Source of the DNA: Bin80 sp964291275
Lineage (GTDB): Bacteria; Bacteroidota; Rhodothermia; Rhodothermales; Bin80
Reading direction: 5' to 3'
Assembly: GCA_964291275.2 (NCBI GenBank)
Contig: OZ219800.1
Coordinates: 186,001-250,000 of the forward strand
Length of the DNA: 64,000 bases
The notes beneath the pieces are model-generated. The model did no database searches. It was given only the letters and a program-made list of their open reading frames with translations, and was not told the origin of the DNA. Positions 15,195 through 24,227 of the stretch are shown here, piece by piece; the first letter of the stretch is position 1; each line of letters starts with the position of its first letter. A program made the position numbers and the translations under genes.

Positions 15195-17519
15195 ATGGCA
15201 CGGCAACCAGCTGCGGCTGATTTTATTAGAACCATTATTGATCGAGATCTCGCATCTGGAACTGTCGAACGTGTGATTGTTCGATTTCCGCCGGAGCCCA
15301 ATGGGTTTCCGCATATTGGTCACGCCAAAAGCAGCACGCTCAATTTTGGGTTGGCAGCCGAGTATCAGGGGCAATGCCACCTTCGTTTTGATGATACCAA
15401 CCCTGCCACGGAAGATCAGAGATACGTAGATACCATCAAGCGTGATCTACAATGGATGGGGTTTGCCTGGGGTGAGCATGAATACTATGCTTCGGACTAC
15501 TTCGAAACACTGTTCGATTGGGCGTGCAAGCTCATCCTGAAGGGGCTAGCCTACGTTGACGATTCCCCTGAGGACGTAATTCGGGGTATGCGGGGTACGG
15601 TTACAACCCCAGGCACAGAAAGTCCCTACCGTAACCGAGCACCGGAGGAGAATCTTGAACTATTCAAGGCTATGCGCGCGGGTATGTTTGCAGATGGATC
15701 ACGGGTGCTTAGGGCCAAGATTGACATGGGACATCCAAACATGAAGATGCGGGATCCACTCATGTATCGGATTCGCCATGCCACGCACTATCGTCAAGGA
15801 GATGCATGGTGTATCTACCCCTTTTATGATTGGGCACATGGGCAATCTGATGCCATAGAGGGCGTAACACATTCAATCTGTACACTCGAATTCGCTACTA
15901 ACCGAGTCTTATATGACTGGTATCTTGACGCACTCGAAATTGCCCCCCGCCCACACCAGTACGAGTTTGCAAGATTAAATCTTGAATACACGATCACATC
16001 CAAGCGGAAACTACTTCACTTGGTGCAGGAAGGCATCGTGGACGGTTGGGATGATCCACGGATGCCAACTCTCGCCGGCCTCAGGCGCCGTGGCGTGCGT
16101 CCACGGGCAATCAAGACTTTCTGTAATTCTATTGGAACTACCAAGGTCGACAGCATTCACGATCCCGGATTACTGGAACACTGCGTCAGGGATGACCTGA
16201 ATCATCGTGCGCCACGTGTGCTCTGTGTGCAGGATCCTTTGCCGATAACACTTACAAATTGGCCAGAGGATCACGAAGAGATCATCTCTGCGCCCTACTG
16301 GCCTCACGACGTCCCGCGTGATGGCGTTCGCTCAGTCCCATTTTCCAAGGAGTTGCTGATTGAGAGGAGTGATTTTTCCGAAGATCCTCCAAAGGGATTC
16401 CGTAGACTGACGCCTGGAGGAATAGTGCGCTTACGACATGCTTACATCATCCGCTGTAACCATGTCGAGAAAGATGAGAGGGGCAATCTGGTTCGGTTGC
16501 ATTGTGAATGGATCGAAGGAACACGAAGTGGATCCAACACTGCGCTCAAACCCAAGGGTACTATTCATTGGGTGGGTGCAAAGCGGTCGCTACCGGTTAT
16601 AGTCCGAGCATACGACCGATTATTTGCTCAACCTGTACCGGGAGATGATTTTTTAGAAGCCCTTAATCCCTCATCCCTTATTGAGCACAAGGAGGCACGT
16701 ATTGAGCCAAGTATTGCTGACGACCCACCAGAACAGAGATATCAGTTTACCAGACTGGGGTTCTACTGGCGTGATCCAGAGCTTATAAACAGCCACCCCC
16801 CTGTATTTAATTGCATTGTTACTCTTCGCCAAGCTATTATAGGTCAACCTGAACCCCTTGAGTTTAAGGTAAATGTTGGGCGTCCCGACGGAGTTGTGCC
16901 TACTCGCGATTCCCGATCAAAACCGCGACCCAAAACGTCTACTCCTGCGAAGAGCAAACCCAAAAGCAAACAACGCCCTCTAAGTGCTGATGAAGAGCAT
17001 TGGTTGAACCAAAGTGGATTGAATGCCGCGACAGGCTTGGCTATTTATGGTATACCTGCAGCACCGGAGTTCCTTGAAGCCGCCTCAGAGTACGTTTCAC
17101 GAGTATCGGTTGGGAACTGGATGGCGAACCAGCTTTTGCCTGCACTGAAAGGAGCGCCTCTATCAAGTTTGCCATTTGGCCCCTCTGAGTTTGCAGAACT
17201 GATTCGGTTAGCAGATAACGGGAAAGCAAGCACTCACGAAGCTCGAGCTGTGCTAAAGCTCATGTTGGCGAGCGAGCGAACACCGACAAAACTTCTGACC
17301 AGTGTGCAGGCCTCGACCGTAAGTGACTCCGAGGTTCTCAGAGACATTATTGGAAACGTATTGAGCGACCATGAAGACCGTGTTCAGGCTTACATTGCGG
17401 GAAAAACTGGTCTGCTTGGCTTCTTCGTGGGACAGGTTATGAGACGGACCAATGGAAAAGCTGACCCTAGGCAGGTTAAGGCACTGGTTAAGGAAAAACT
17501 CGCAGGGAGTGCTACGTGA
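15195..17519 (+). CDS. glnS: Glutaminyl-tRNA synthetase with C-terminal YqeY/GatB-like domain
   Basis: A class I synthetase of 774 residues that charges tRNA-Gln directly. The HIGH motif is in GFPHIGHAKSS (about 38-47), FDDTNP follows, and the KMSKS-type loop appears as TITSKRKL (about 266-273). After the anticodon-binding beta barrels and a Lys/Pro-rich linker (about 570-595) comes an extra ~180-residue domain ending YIAGKTGLLGFFVGQVMRR with KADPRQVKALVKEKL. This is the YqeY/GatB tail signature. Such fusions are known (Deinococcus) and help bind tRNA. The gene begins 12 bp after meaB and is probably in the same transcript. Confidence 0.96.
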   Translation: MARQPAAADFIRTIIDRDLASGTVERVIVRFPPEPNGFPHIGHAKSSTLNFGLAAEYQGQCHLRFDDTNPATEDQRYVDTIKRDLQWMGFAWGEHEYYASDYFETLFDWACKLILKGLAYVDDSPEDVIRGMRGTVTTPGTESPYRNRAPEENLELFKAMRAGMFADGSRVLRAKIDMGHPNMKMRDPLMYRIRHATHYRQGDAWCIYPFYDWAHGQSDAIEGVTHSICTLEFATNRVLYDWYLDALEIAPRPHQYEFARLNLEYTITSKRKLLHLVQEGIVDGWDDPRMPTLAGLRRRGVRPRAIKTFCNSIGTTKVDSIHDPGLLEHCVRDDLNHRAPRVLCVQDPLPITLTNWPEDHEEIISAPYWPHDVPRDGVRSVPFSKELLIERSDFSEDPPKGFRRLTPGGIVRLRHAYIIRCNHVEKDERGNLVRLHCEWIEGTRSGSNTALKPKGTIHWVGAKRSLPVIVRAYDRLFAQPVPGDDFLEALNPSSLIEHKEARIEPSIADDPPEQRYQFTRLGFYWRDPELINSHPPVFNCIVTLRQAIIGQPEPLEFKVNVGRPDGVVPTRDSRSKPRPKTSTPAKSKPKSKQRPLSADEEHWLNQSGLNAATGLAIYGIPAAPEFLEAASEYVSRVSVGNWMANQLLPALKGAPLSSLPFGPSEFAELIRLADNGKASTHEARAVLKLMLASERTPTKLLTSVQASTVSDSEVLRDIIGNVLSDHEDRVQAYIAGKTGLLGFFVGQVMRRTNGKADPRQVKALVKEKLAGSAT

Positions 17520-17657
17520 TGCAGGTCGACATCGGCTCCCTGAGTTGTGCAAAATCCCAAATAAGCGATTCGACCCAGATTTAGTCGCATGATGCCCGTC
17601 ATCATCCCAATCCTATCCTTTCAATCCCCAAAAGCCGTTCGTACACAGCGTAGAGGA
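17520..17657 (-). other. Downstream flank of IS-disrupted secreted-protein gene
   Basis: The 138 bp between glnS and the IS. If the IS plus one CTAG copy are removed, the minus-strand reading frame from 19849 continues here for about 19 codons and stops at TGA near 17602. This is probably the 3' part of the interrupted gene. The remainder shows nothing recognisable. Confidence 0.4.
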
Positions 17658-19747
17658 CTAGCCTGAATTCCCGGGGAGTTTTAGCCAAGCGTGTTTTCAC
17701 GGAAAATCCTATGAATAGGACCTGAAAATGGCTTTTTTGCACCTATATTCATATTTTTCATGAACTTGCGAACAGTATTCCAATATTATAACATCGTATC
17801 CTGTCCTGGTGTTGCCGCCGAGCTATCCCAGCTCAATCCCTGCTCATAGCCTCTGAATTGGGCATTTCGTCCGCTATTTCGTTGATTTTACTGGGTCTTT
17901 TAATATATTCGAGTTCGGTCGTTTGTTTTATAATTTTATTGTTATTATATTGGCTATTATTTCATAGTTCACGATATACAATGAACCGACGCTCCGATTT
18001 CTTTGCGCTGCCCGATGGCCTCCCCATGCGTCAGTATGAAGCCCTCCGAGCCTACCTCCACGAAGAATGCACGATTGAAGAAGCCGCCGAGCGCGGCGGC
18101 TATGCCCCCGGCTCCTTCCGTAACCTCCTCACACGCTTCAATAAAAATCCCTCCGCAGACTTCTTTTGGCCCCAATTAAAAAAATCCGAACCCCGCGCTA
18201 AGCCGACTGATCCCAAACGTGCCCGGATTCTTGCCCTCCGAAAACAACAGGGCTTAACCCTCTATCAAATTCAGGAGGCACTGAAAAAGGAAAACATGCC
18301 GGCCAGTGTAGGCTACATCCATAAGATCTTCAACCAGGAAAACATCAAGCGCCTGCCCCGCCGATCCGCCCAGCGGCCTGCTCCGCGAACCCTCAACGCA
18401 AACCGCAAAAAGCTTGATCTCAGTCCGCGGTCCTTTTCGACTGATTTTGCAGGATTGTTTTTATTCGCCTTTGATCTAGCGCGAATAGGTCTTGACGAAA
18501 TTCTGGATCACGTCAAGATGCCGGGTACCCGTATGATCCCGGCCGGTTGTGCGGTTCGTTCGCTCTTGGCCCTGAAGCTCGCCGGGATCGGACGGCCCTC
18601 CCAGGTCATGGCCGAAACGTTGGATCAGGGCCTCGCATTGTTTACCGGTCTCAATGTCATCCCCAAACGCACGACCCTGACGGAGTACTCCATCCAGGTG
18701 GATTCGACCTTTTCGGGACCCTTGATGCACCGGTGGTATCATGCCGCTGCACAGCTGGCCAAGGTGGGGGGAACGGGCGCCTCCGTGGACCTGGATTTCC
18801 ATACCATCCCCTATCATGAGCATCAGGCCCTTTTGCAGAAACACTTTGTCTCCAAGCGAAGCCGACGCCAACGCGGGATCCTGACCCTGTTAGCCCGCGA
18901 TGCCGAAGCACATGTCTTCTGTTACGCGGATTCGACGATCCGAAAAGAAACCCAGAATGATGCCATTCTGGAGTTTGTCAGAGATTGGAAAGCCCGAACG
19001 GGGAAGCTCCCCGGTGAACTGGTCTTTGACAGTCGGTTTACGGTCTATGCCAACTTGGCAGAACTGGATGCGCTCGGCATTGACTTTATCACGCTGCGCC
19101 GCCGCCACGCTTCCTTGATCCGGCGCATTCATTCCCTGGATAAGTCGGCCTGGAAGAAAATCCGACTCTCCAACATTGGGCGTGCGTATCGGACCCCAAG
19201 CGTCGTGGATGAAACCGTCAAACTGCGTGCTTATCCCAAGCCCATTCGGCAACTGCTTGTCAAAAACTTAGGACATGACAAGCCAACGGTTTTGATTACC
19301 AATCAGATGAAACGCACGCCCCGGCAACTGATTGACCGGTATGCCCGGCGTATGGTCATCGAAAATGTCATCAGCGATGCCATTGACTTCTTTCACATGG
19401 ATGCGTTGAGCTCGGCCGTTCCTATGCGCATCAACGTTGATGTGCAGTTGACCGTTATGGCCAGCGTATTCTCGACTCATGGGCGTGCGCGTCGGACAAG
19501 GCTATGAAAAAGCCGAGGCGCGGACTCTCTACCGTGACCTGATGCGACACACCGGAAAGGTCACCATTACCCAGAATGAAATCCTCGTCCAGTTGCGTGC
19601 ACGCGCCAAAGATAACTACCTGGTCGCTGCCGGATACCCCGAATTACACCAGAAAATCCCCTGGCTTGACAACAAAACCCTACGAGTACAGTTCTCTAAA
19701 CGACCATAATCCTCACATGAGAAAATGAACGCGGGAATTCAGGCTAG
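17658..19747 (+). mobile_element. IS element with DDE transposase (family uncertain), CTAG target duplication
   Basis: The element spans 17662-19743 (2082 bp). It has 12-bp perfect inverted ends, CCTGAATTCCCG (17662-17673; complement at 19732-19743), flanked on both sides by CTAG (17658-17661 and 19744-19747), read as a 4-bp target duplication. About 310 bp of AT-rich non-coding DNA precedes the transposase start. Ends beginning CCT and a 4-bp duplication are reminiscent of IS1380-type elements, but the transposase also has a long N-terminal helix-turn-helix region, so the family is left open. The transposase frame is broken near its 3' end. Confidence 0.85.
17981..19709 (+). pseudogene. DDE transposase, frameshifted near the C-terminus
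   Basis: The first frame (17981-19507) encodes about 508 residues. These include an N-terminal helix-turn-helix segment (YEALRAYLHEECTIEEAAER) and an RNase H-like core (VDLDFHTIPY; ELVFDSRFTVYANLAEL; RRMVIENVISDAIDFFHMD, with the likely catalytic Glu). It then runs out of frame at VFSTHGRARRTRL. A second frame from about 19479 to 19709 carries the natural ending (GVRVGQGYEKAEARTLYRDL ... LRVQFSKRP). The join around 19470-19480 is explained by loss of 2 bases (or gain of 1). The catalytic core precedes the break, so partial activity cannot be excluded. The ATG at 17981 is preferred to a hydrophobic upstream extension. Confidence 0.8.
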
Positions 19748-19849
19748 CGGCGAAGTGCACGTTCCAACCTGCGCACGCGCCTCGAGTACTGAACCAAGTC
19801 CCAGTACAACCAGCAAGACCGGTGAAAATAAGTATTTGCGTTTGCTCAT
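19744..19849 (-). pseudogene. 5' fragment of a secreted-protein gene truncated by the IS
   Basis: ATG at 19849 opens a frame beginning MSKRKYLFSPVLLVVLG and continuing to a likely signal-peptidase site at ARA-Q (about residue 26-27). After about 35 codons it runs into the IS and stops. This is a textbook signal peptide: basic start, hydrophobic core, small residues at the cut. The IS with its CTAG duplication interrupts it. On the far side (below 17658) the same frame continues only ~19 codons, so either the protein was very short or its 3' end has been lost. Function unknown. Confidence 0.6.
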
Positions 19850-20210
19850 TTCTGTCGTCTTTATTTGGACGAGAGGGGAGCAGGTTTACAAATAAATCCA
19901 GCTTCCGGTGAAGGGATACGCTTGTACTAACAATCCATTCGCAATCGCTGTAGTATCGGCTCCCTCGGGGTATCCACGCAGCAAAAAACTTTCAGGCTGC
20001 TTCAGTTAAGCTCTGGCCGATACCATAACTTGGTATCCAGACAACAGTATACGGCGCTTGAACACAACAATTCGGCTCCCACTCAAACGGATGCGGAGCC
20101 GCAAACCACCGAACCTGCAAAATCAGGAGGGAAAAGTCTGGACGCTATCCAAAAACTAAGCCAGACCGCCCATCAGGCCTGTCTGCAACCAATGCCCGCG
20201 GGTGGACCGC
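19850..20210 (-). other. Leader region with overlapping potential stem-loops
   Basis: About 360 bp between the second exbD and the disrupted secreted-protein gene. It holds a perfect 7-bp hairpin, gatacca/tggtatc (20019-20025 with 20031-20037, 5-nt loop). It also holds an 8-bp long-range pairing, gtatcggc/gccgatac (19953-19960 with 20016-20023), that shares bases with the hairpin, so both cannot form at once. An inner 5-bp stem is gcagc/gctgc (19978-19982 with 19996-20000). No known riboswitch motif is recognised. Confidence 0.4.
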
Positions 20211-20663
20211 TCACATATTGGAAATATCCCGCCTAGATGAATAACTGATTCGAAGCGTGCCCGCTTTTCGAAGCTCACCTTGGACGTCAGTGACGACTCC
20301 CATTTCCGATTCTTCATCCACCCGGAGAGATACAATCAATCTCGGCTGTTCGGTAAGCTTCCTATACATGATTGACCGAATATTGGTCAAATCTTCAATA
20401 ACAGCATCATCAATCTGCACTTTGGTATCTCCTATGGCATTACCCCGCAATTTCTCCGGGCCCATCCAAACATAGGATACATACCGCTTTTGCTCGATTT
20501 TTGTAAGTGCTTCAGCCTGGGGCAGGATCGTCCGAACCTGCACCTCCTGCTCCCGCAACACGGTCGTAACCATGAAGAAGATCAGAAGCATAAAAATGAT
20601 GTCCGGCAGTGATGCCGTAGATATTTCCGGCTTAGCCTTGGACTTTTTTGTAAAGTGGGCCAT
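20211..20663 (-). CDS. exbD: ExbD/TolR-family biopolymer transport protein
   Basis: A 150-residue inner-membrane protein with a short basic N-terminus and one membrane helix (SLPDIIFMLLIFFMVTTVL, about 18-36). The family Asp sits in this helix and is needed for proton coupling. A periplasmic domain follows (to residue 150) ending with the helix-strand pattern LTEQPRLIVSLRVDEESEM. With ExbB it converts proton motive force into work at the outer membrane. It is the last gene of a four-gene operon and the second of two different ExbD paralogues. Confidence 0.92.
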   Translation of the reverse strand: MAHFTKKSKAKPEISTASLPDIIFMLLIFFMVTTVLREQEVQVRTILPQAEALTKIEQKRYVSYVWMGPEKLRGNAIGDTKVQIDDAVIEDLTNIRSIMYRKLTEQPRLIVSLRVDEESEMGVVTDVQGELRKAGTLRISYSSRRDISNM

Positions 20664-20679
20664 TGATTCTTTTTCAGAT

Positions 20680-21240
20680 TCAGTTACCTGGGTCAGGTTC
20701 TGCTAATGAAACCTGGGCCGGCCATTTATCCCGGACCTCGTTCGCAGTGGGATCCTCCAACGCGGCGCGATATTCCACATAATTGGCGAACCCCATGGAA
20801 CGAGCTTCCGTATCCCATATTTCGAAGTAGGCCATCCACACCTCATCCAGCGTTTGGATATAAAGGTTGTAGGGTGTTAAACGGTCCGTCTTGATGGATA
20901 CCACAGCCTTGCCCGGGGAATCAGAATACCGCGAGTCTGCACCGTTATTCTGAACGTGGGTCATGACTTCGTTACGGATCAGAGCAACGGAAGACGGCAA
21001 GTCCTCCAAGAGAACCTGCCCCTGTGCATTGATCAGAATTTTGAGCATGTTACGATCAGCAACCGGAGGCGGAGGCGTTGTGTCATCCGGCTCCGGCGGC
21101 AAGGTCATACCAATCCCGGTATCTACGTCAATCGTGGTCGTGACCAGGAAAAAAATCAGAAGCAGAAATGCAATATCCGCCATTGAGGATGTCGGAATCT
21201 CCGCACCCGCACGCTTCTTTTTCTTAGCAAGAACACCCAT
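20680..21240 (-). CDS. exbD: ExbD/TolR-family biopolymer transport protein (paralogue with Pro-rich linker)
   Basis: A 186-residue protein. The basic N-terminus (AKKKKR) is followed by the membrane helix SSMADIAFLLLIFFLVTTTI with the conserved Asp. Then comes a Pro/Asp linker (PPEPDDTTPPPPV) and a periplasmic domain longer than in the neighbouring paralogue, with a C-terminal extension of about 40 residues. The ATG at 21240 (MGVLAKKKK) is the natural start; an upstream alternative adds a non-family stretch. Two unlike ExbD copies beside one ExbB is common in Bacteroidota-type genomes, where the complex often powers TonB or gliding/secretion-type functions. Which applies here is unknown. Confidence 0.92.
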   Translation of the reverse strand: MGVLAKKKKRAGAEIPTSSMADIAFLLLIFFLVTTTIDVDTGIGMTLPPEPDDTTPPPPVADRNMLKILINAQGQVLLEDLPSSVALIRNEVMTHVQNNGADSRYSDSPGKAVVSIKTDRLTPYNLYIQTLDEVWMAYFEIWDTEARSMGFANYVEYRAALEDPTANEVRDKWPAQVSLAEPDPGN

Positions 21241-21259
21241 TACGATGCAAGTTTTTAGA

Positions 21260-21529
21260 TCAGGAAATGAGATTCTTGATACCTGACACCAAAAGTGCAA
21301 CCAGTGTCAGACCAAGAGAGAACATAATGGTCATGATGCCAGCATCAGTCCACGTAGGCAGCGTAAGGCGCAGAACTATAAACAGCAGGAATGGAACCGC
21401 TACGAGTGCAACTGAGATCATCTTTACCTTGCCGAACATCAAACTGCGCACACCGGAAGCCAGCATTACCAAAAGGCCAAGCCCCATTAATGCAAAGACC
21501 ACATAAAGGGCAATGTTTAGAACAGACAT
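21260..21529 (-). CDS. Small membrane protein in ExbB/ExbD operon
   Basis: An 89-residue, very hydrophobic protein with three predicted helices (about residues 4-24, 37-55 and 64-85) and short basic turns (RSLMFGKVK). It lies between exbB (62 bp) and the first exbD (19 bp), which argues for a role linked to the ExbB-ExbD complex, such as assembly or stability. I recognise no named family. The tight placement makes it a credible gene in spite of its length. Confidence 0.75.
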   Translation of the reverse strand: MSVLNIALYVVFALMGLGLLVMLASGVRSLMFGKVKMISVALVAVPFLLFIVLRLTLPTWTDAGIMTIMFSLGLTLVALLVSGIKNLIS

Positions 21530-21591
21530 AATGACTTTGTCTATCTGTGAGGTGCGCGAACACCCCGGTTAGCGTACTGTCAGGGTTCCGC

Positions 21592-22281
21592 CTAAGCAGA
21601 GGACCCAGACTCCTTCATGACAAGGGAATCGATCAGTTCGATCGAAGCCTCCTCCATCTCTACAACGATCCGGTCAATTTTTGACACGGCATAATTATAG
21701 AAGAACTGCAGAATAATCGCAACGATCAGCCCGAACACAGTTGTTAGAAGGGCAATTTTGATTCCTCGCGCCACAAGGCTCGGAGAAATATCCCCAGCTG
21801 CTTCAATCGCATCAAAGGCTGCGACCATACCGATAACAGTGCCTAGGAAACCAAACATTGGTGCCAACGCAATGAAGAGCGATAACCATACAAGGCCGCG
21901 CTCCAGAAAACTCATTTCGATAGAGCCATAGGCGACCACAGCCTTCTCCACGGCTTCAATGCCCTCCTCAGAGCGCATCAGACCGGCTTGAAAAACTGAG
22001 GCTACCGGGCCACGTGTTGCTGCGCATATCTCTTCAGCGGCCGACACCCCACCATCTTGCAAGGCTTCTTTAACATGCACGATAAACTTGCGCGTGTTAA
22101 CATCAGCCAGGATTAACTGGATAACACGTTCAAACGCAATGGCAAGACCGATTATGAGAATAATCAGCACCGGCCACATGAACTCTCCACCTTGGTTGAA
22201 ATAATTCACCAAAACATTGATCATACCTTCATCTGTGGCAGCTGCATCCTGTGACAGCAAGACGTTTCCAAAAAGCTTCAT
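21592..22281 (-). CDS. exbB: MotA/TolQ/ExbB proton channel family protein
   Basis: A 229-residue inner-membrane protein. An N-terminal region facing the periplasm leads to helix 1 (FMWPVLIILIIGLAIAFERV, about 34-53). A cytoplasmic loop with an amphipathic helix follows. Helices 2 and 3 (LFIALAPMFGFLGTVIGMVA; IALLTTVFGLIVAIILQFFY) carry the conserved P-x-x-G-x-x-G-T-V signature as PMFGFLGTVIG. It forms the pentameric channel around the ExbD helices. First gene of the operon; a good Shine-Dalgarno sequence precedes it. Confidence 0.95.
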   Translation of the reverse strand: MKLFGNVLLSQDAAATDEGMINVLVNYFNQGGEFMWPVLIILIIGLAIAFERVIQLILADVNTRKFIVHVKEALQDGGVSAAEEICAATRGPVASVFQAGLMRSEEGIEAVEKAVVAYGSIEMSFLERGLVWLSLFIALAPMFGFLGTVIGMVAAFDAIEAAGDISPSLVARGIKIALLTTVFGLIVAIILQFFYNYAVSKIDRIVVEMEEASIELIDSLVMKESGSSA

Positions 22282-22289
22282 TGACTAGT

Positions 22290-22294
22290 CCTCC
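22290..22294 (-). promoter_or_regulatory. Shine-Dalgarno sequence of exbB
   Basis: cctcc on the plus strand reads GGAGG on the coding strand, eight bases before the ATG at 22281. It is one of the few strong Shine-Dalgarno sequences in the window and supports this start. Confidence 0.7.
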
Positions 22295-22477
22295 GAGGAA
22301 ATTAGTTTTAGGATTGAGAAGTAAGAAACCTGAACGACGACCATACAATACACTGCATACTACTAAAAAGCAATGCGTCGTAAAAATGTTTTTCGTAGTC
22401 GAGTAACATAAGCCCGCCGAGTTAGGCGACTAATTTAATACTTAAATATGAAAGTTGAGCAACCAGGAAGCATTTAG

Positions 22478-24130
22478 TCAATTATTGACAAGTGCCTCGG
22501 CTTCGGGCCAAAGTTTAAGTGCTGCCTGCAATGTGTTGTCCTGTGGATGCATGATCGGATAGAACGCCTCCAAGTCAAAGATACGCACGGCAAGCCTTGC
22601 TTTTATTCTAGCCTCAAGATACGACCGATCTGCTTCTATTTCTGATTTACTGAAAGTCCCTTCCTCTTCGCCAATGCGAACGCCCCGTACACGGGCATAC
22701 TCAAGGAATTTCTGAAACTCAGAACCTTCTACGACAAATGAATCGAAGAACCCCCGCCGATCGCCCCCCCATCTTGCTACAAGTGCTTCGCCTTCACGGT
22801 CATACCACATACGGGCATAAGTATTAGCCAGATTTCGGCTTAATACCTCGCGAAGAAAAACTGATGCAGAATCAATATCTGTGATGAAGTCCGGCAAAAT
22901 CCCACCACCCCCAATTACTGTTCGGCCGTTAGCCGTTTTGTAGAGTAGCGAGTCTGGAACACTGTCTATGATTTCCTGAGCGCTCAGCAATGCTGTATTC
23001 GCGTGCAGCTCACGCTTGGAGTTCATGTAATCCTCCCGGTCCCCATTAGCATACGGGGTTTGAATTAGACGGCCGGAAGGTGTGTAATAGCGCGCTATTG
23101 TTACACGCATGGCACTTCCGTCAGGAAGCACGTGTTGCTGCTGTACAAGACCTTTCCCAAAAGTGAGCCGCCCAACAATAAGTCCACGATCATGATCCTG
23201 TAGTGCACCAGCTACAATTTCGCTTGCCGATGCGGACGCTTCATTCACAAGTACAATAACTGGTAAGTCTTCGAGTAAGCCTCTGGAGCTGCCAACATAC
23301 GACTGGTTAGCTTCGCGAATACGGCCTTGCTGGGATACAATCAATGCATCATCCGGAAGGAATTCATCTGAGAGTTGCACTGCCATTTCCATGTACCCCC
23401 CCGAGTTCCCACGCAAATCCAAGAGCAACCGCTTCATATTTTGGGCCTTAAGCTCATCAACGGCCTGCCGAAATTCCTGATGAGTGGTGCCTGAGAAGCG
23501 GTTTATCTTGATGAATCCAGTCACATCGTCCATCATGTAGGCTACATCTACCGCATTTAACGGGATCCGATCCCGAACGATAGTAAATTCAATGGGCCTC
23601 GTATATCCTGGGCGAACAACGACAATATCAACAGACGTTCCTCTTGGTCCCTTGAGTGTACGCTGAACATCAACGGTCTCAAATCCAAGTGCACTTTGCT
23701 GGTCCACCTCTACGATTCGATCCCCTGAATGTAATCCCACTTCTTCACTGGGGCCTCCAGGAATCACACTAAGCACTGTTAGTGTGTCCTGTCCCTCGAC
23801 ACCCTCGATAAATTCAAACGAAATCCCAATACCCTCAAAACCACCGCTGAAGTCTTCCTCAACACGACGCATCGTCTCAGCATCTATATAGACCGAATGT
23901 GGGTCGAGTTCTTCCAGCATACCTTCCAATGCATGCTCAGCAAGTGCACCCGAATCTACATCTTCCACATAGCGTTCATTGATGATCAGGAATGCATTTT
24001 CTAGTTTCTGCAGTGCGGCCCGCGTATCATCCGACAAAGCAGACTCAAGCTGCATTCCCAGCAGTATACCCGTTACCAACACCATGACACCAACCAGTAC
24101 CTTTGTATATGTGGTTCTGGACTTCCTCAT
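22478..24130 (-). CDS. S41-family C-terminal processing peptidase (CtpA-like)
   Basis: A 550-residue periplasmic serine protease anchored by an N-terminal helix (VLVGVMVLVTGILLG, 11-25). A PDZ domain spans about 85-175 (GGFEGIGISFEF; SVIPGGPSEEVGLHSGDRIV). The protease core has LLLDLRGNSGG, the nucleophile region NEASASASEIVAG (about 296-308) and the catalytic Lys in FGKGLVQ (326). It cleaves unstructured C-termini of envelope proteins. The C-terminal ~130 residues are an additional helical region found in many Bacteroidota relatives. The gene lies 196 bp upstream of exbB on the same strand. Confidence 0.94.
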   Translation of the reverse strand: MRKSRTTYTKVLVGVMVLVTGILLGMQLESALSDDTRAALQKLENAFLIINERYVEDVDSGALAEHALEGMLEELDPHSVYIDAETMRRVEEDFSGGFEGIGISFEFIEGVEGQDTLTVLSVIPGGPSEEVGLHSGDRIVEVDQQSALGFETVDVQRTLKGPRGTSVDIVVVRPGYTRPIEFTIVRDRIPLNAVDVAYMMDDVTGFIKINRFSGTTHQEFRQAVDELKAQNMKRLLLDLRGNSGGYMEMAVQLSDEFLPDDALIVSQQGRIREANQSYVGSSRGLLEDLPVIVLVNEASASASEIVAGALQDHDRGLIVGRLTFGKGLVQQQHVLPDGSAMRVTIARYYTPSGRLIQTPYANGDREDYMNSKRELHANTALLSAQEIIDSVPDSLLYKTANGRTVIGGGGILPDFITDIDSASVFLREVLSRNLANTYARMWYDREGEALVARWGGDRRGFFDSFVVEGSEFQKFLEYARVRGVRIGEEEGTFSKSEIEADRSYLEARIKARLAVRIFDLEAFYPIMHPQDNTLQAALKLWPEAEALVNN

Positions 24131-24227
24131 TTTCTCACCGCGGTTACGTGACTAACAAGAATACGAATCGCGTACAACAACTGCACACAATAATGGATCC
24201 AATCTCCAGACTGATAGACATTTGTCG

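Noticed and set aside
18900..19300. Minus-strand 120-codon frame over the frameshifted transposase
   Set aside because: Shadow of the transposase; no independent support.
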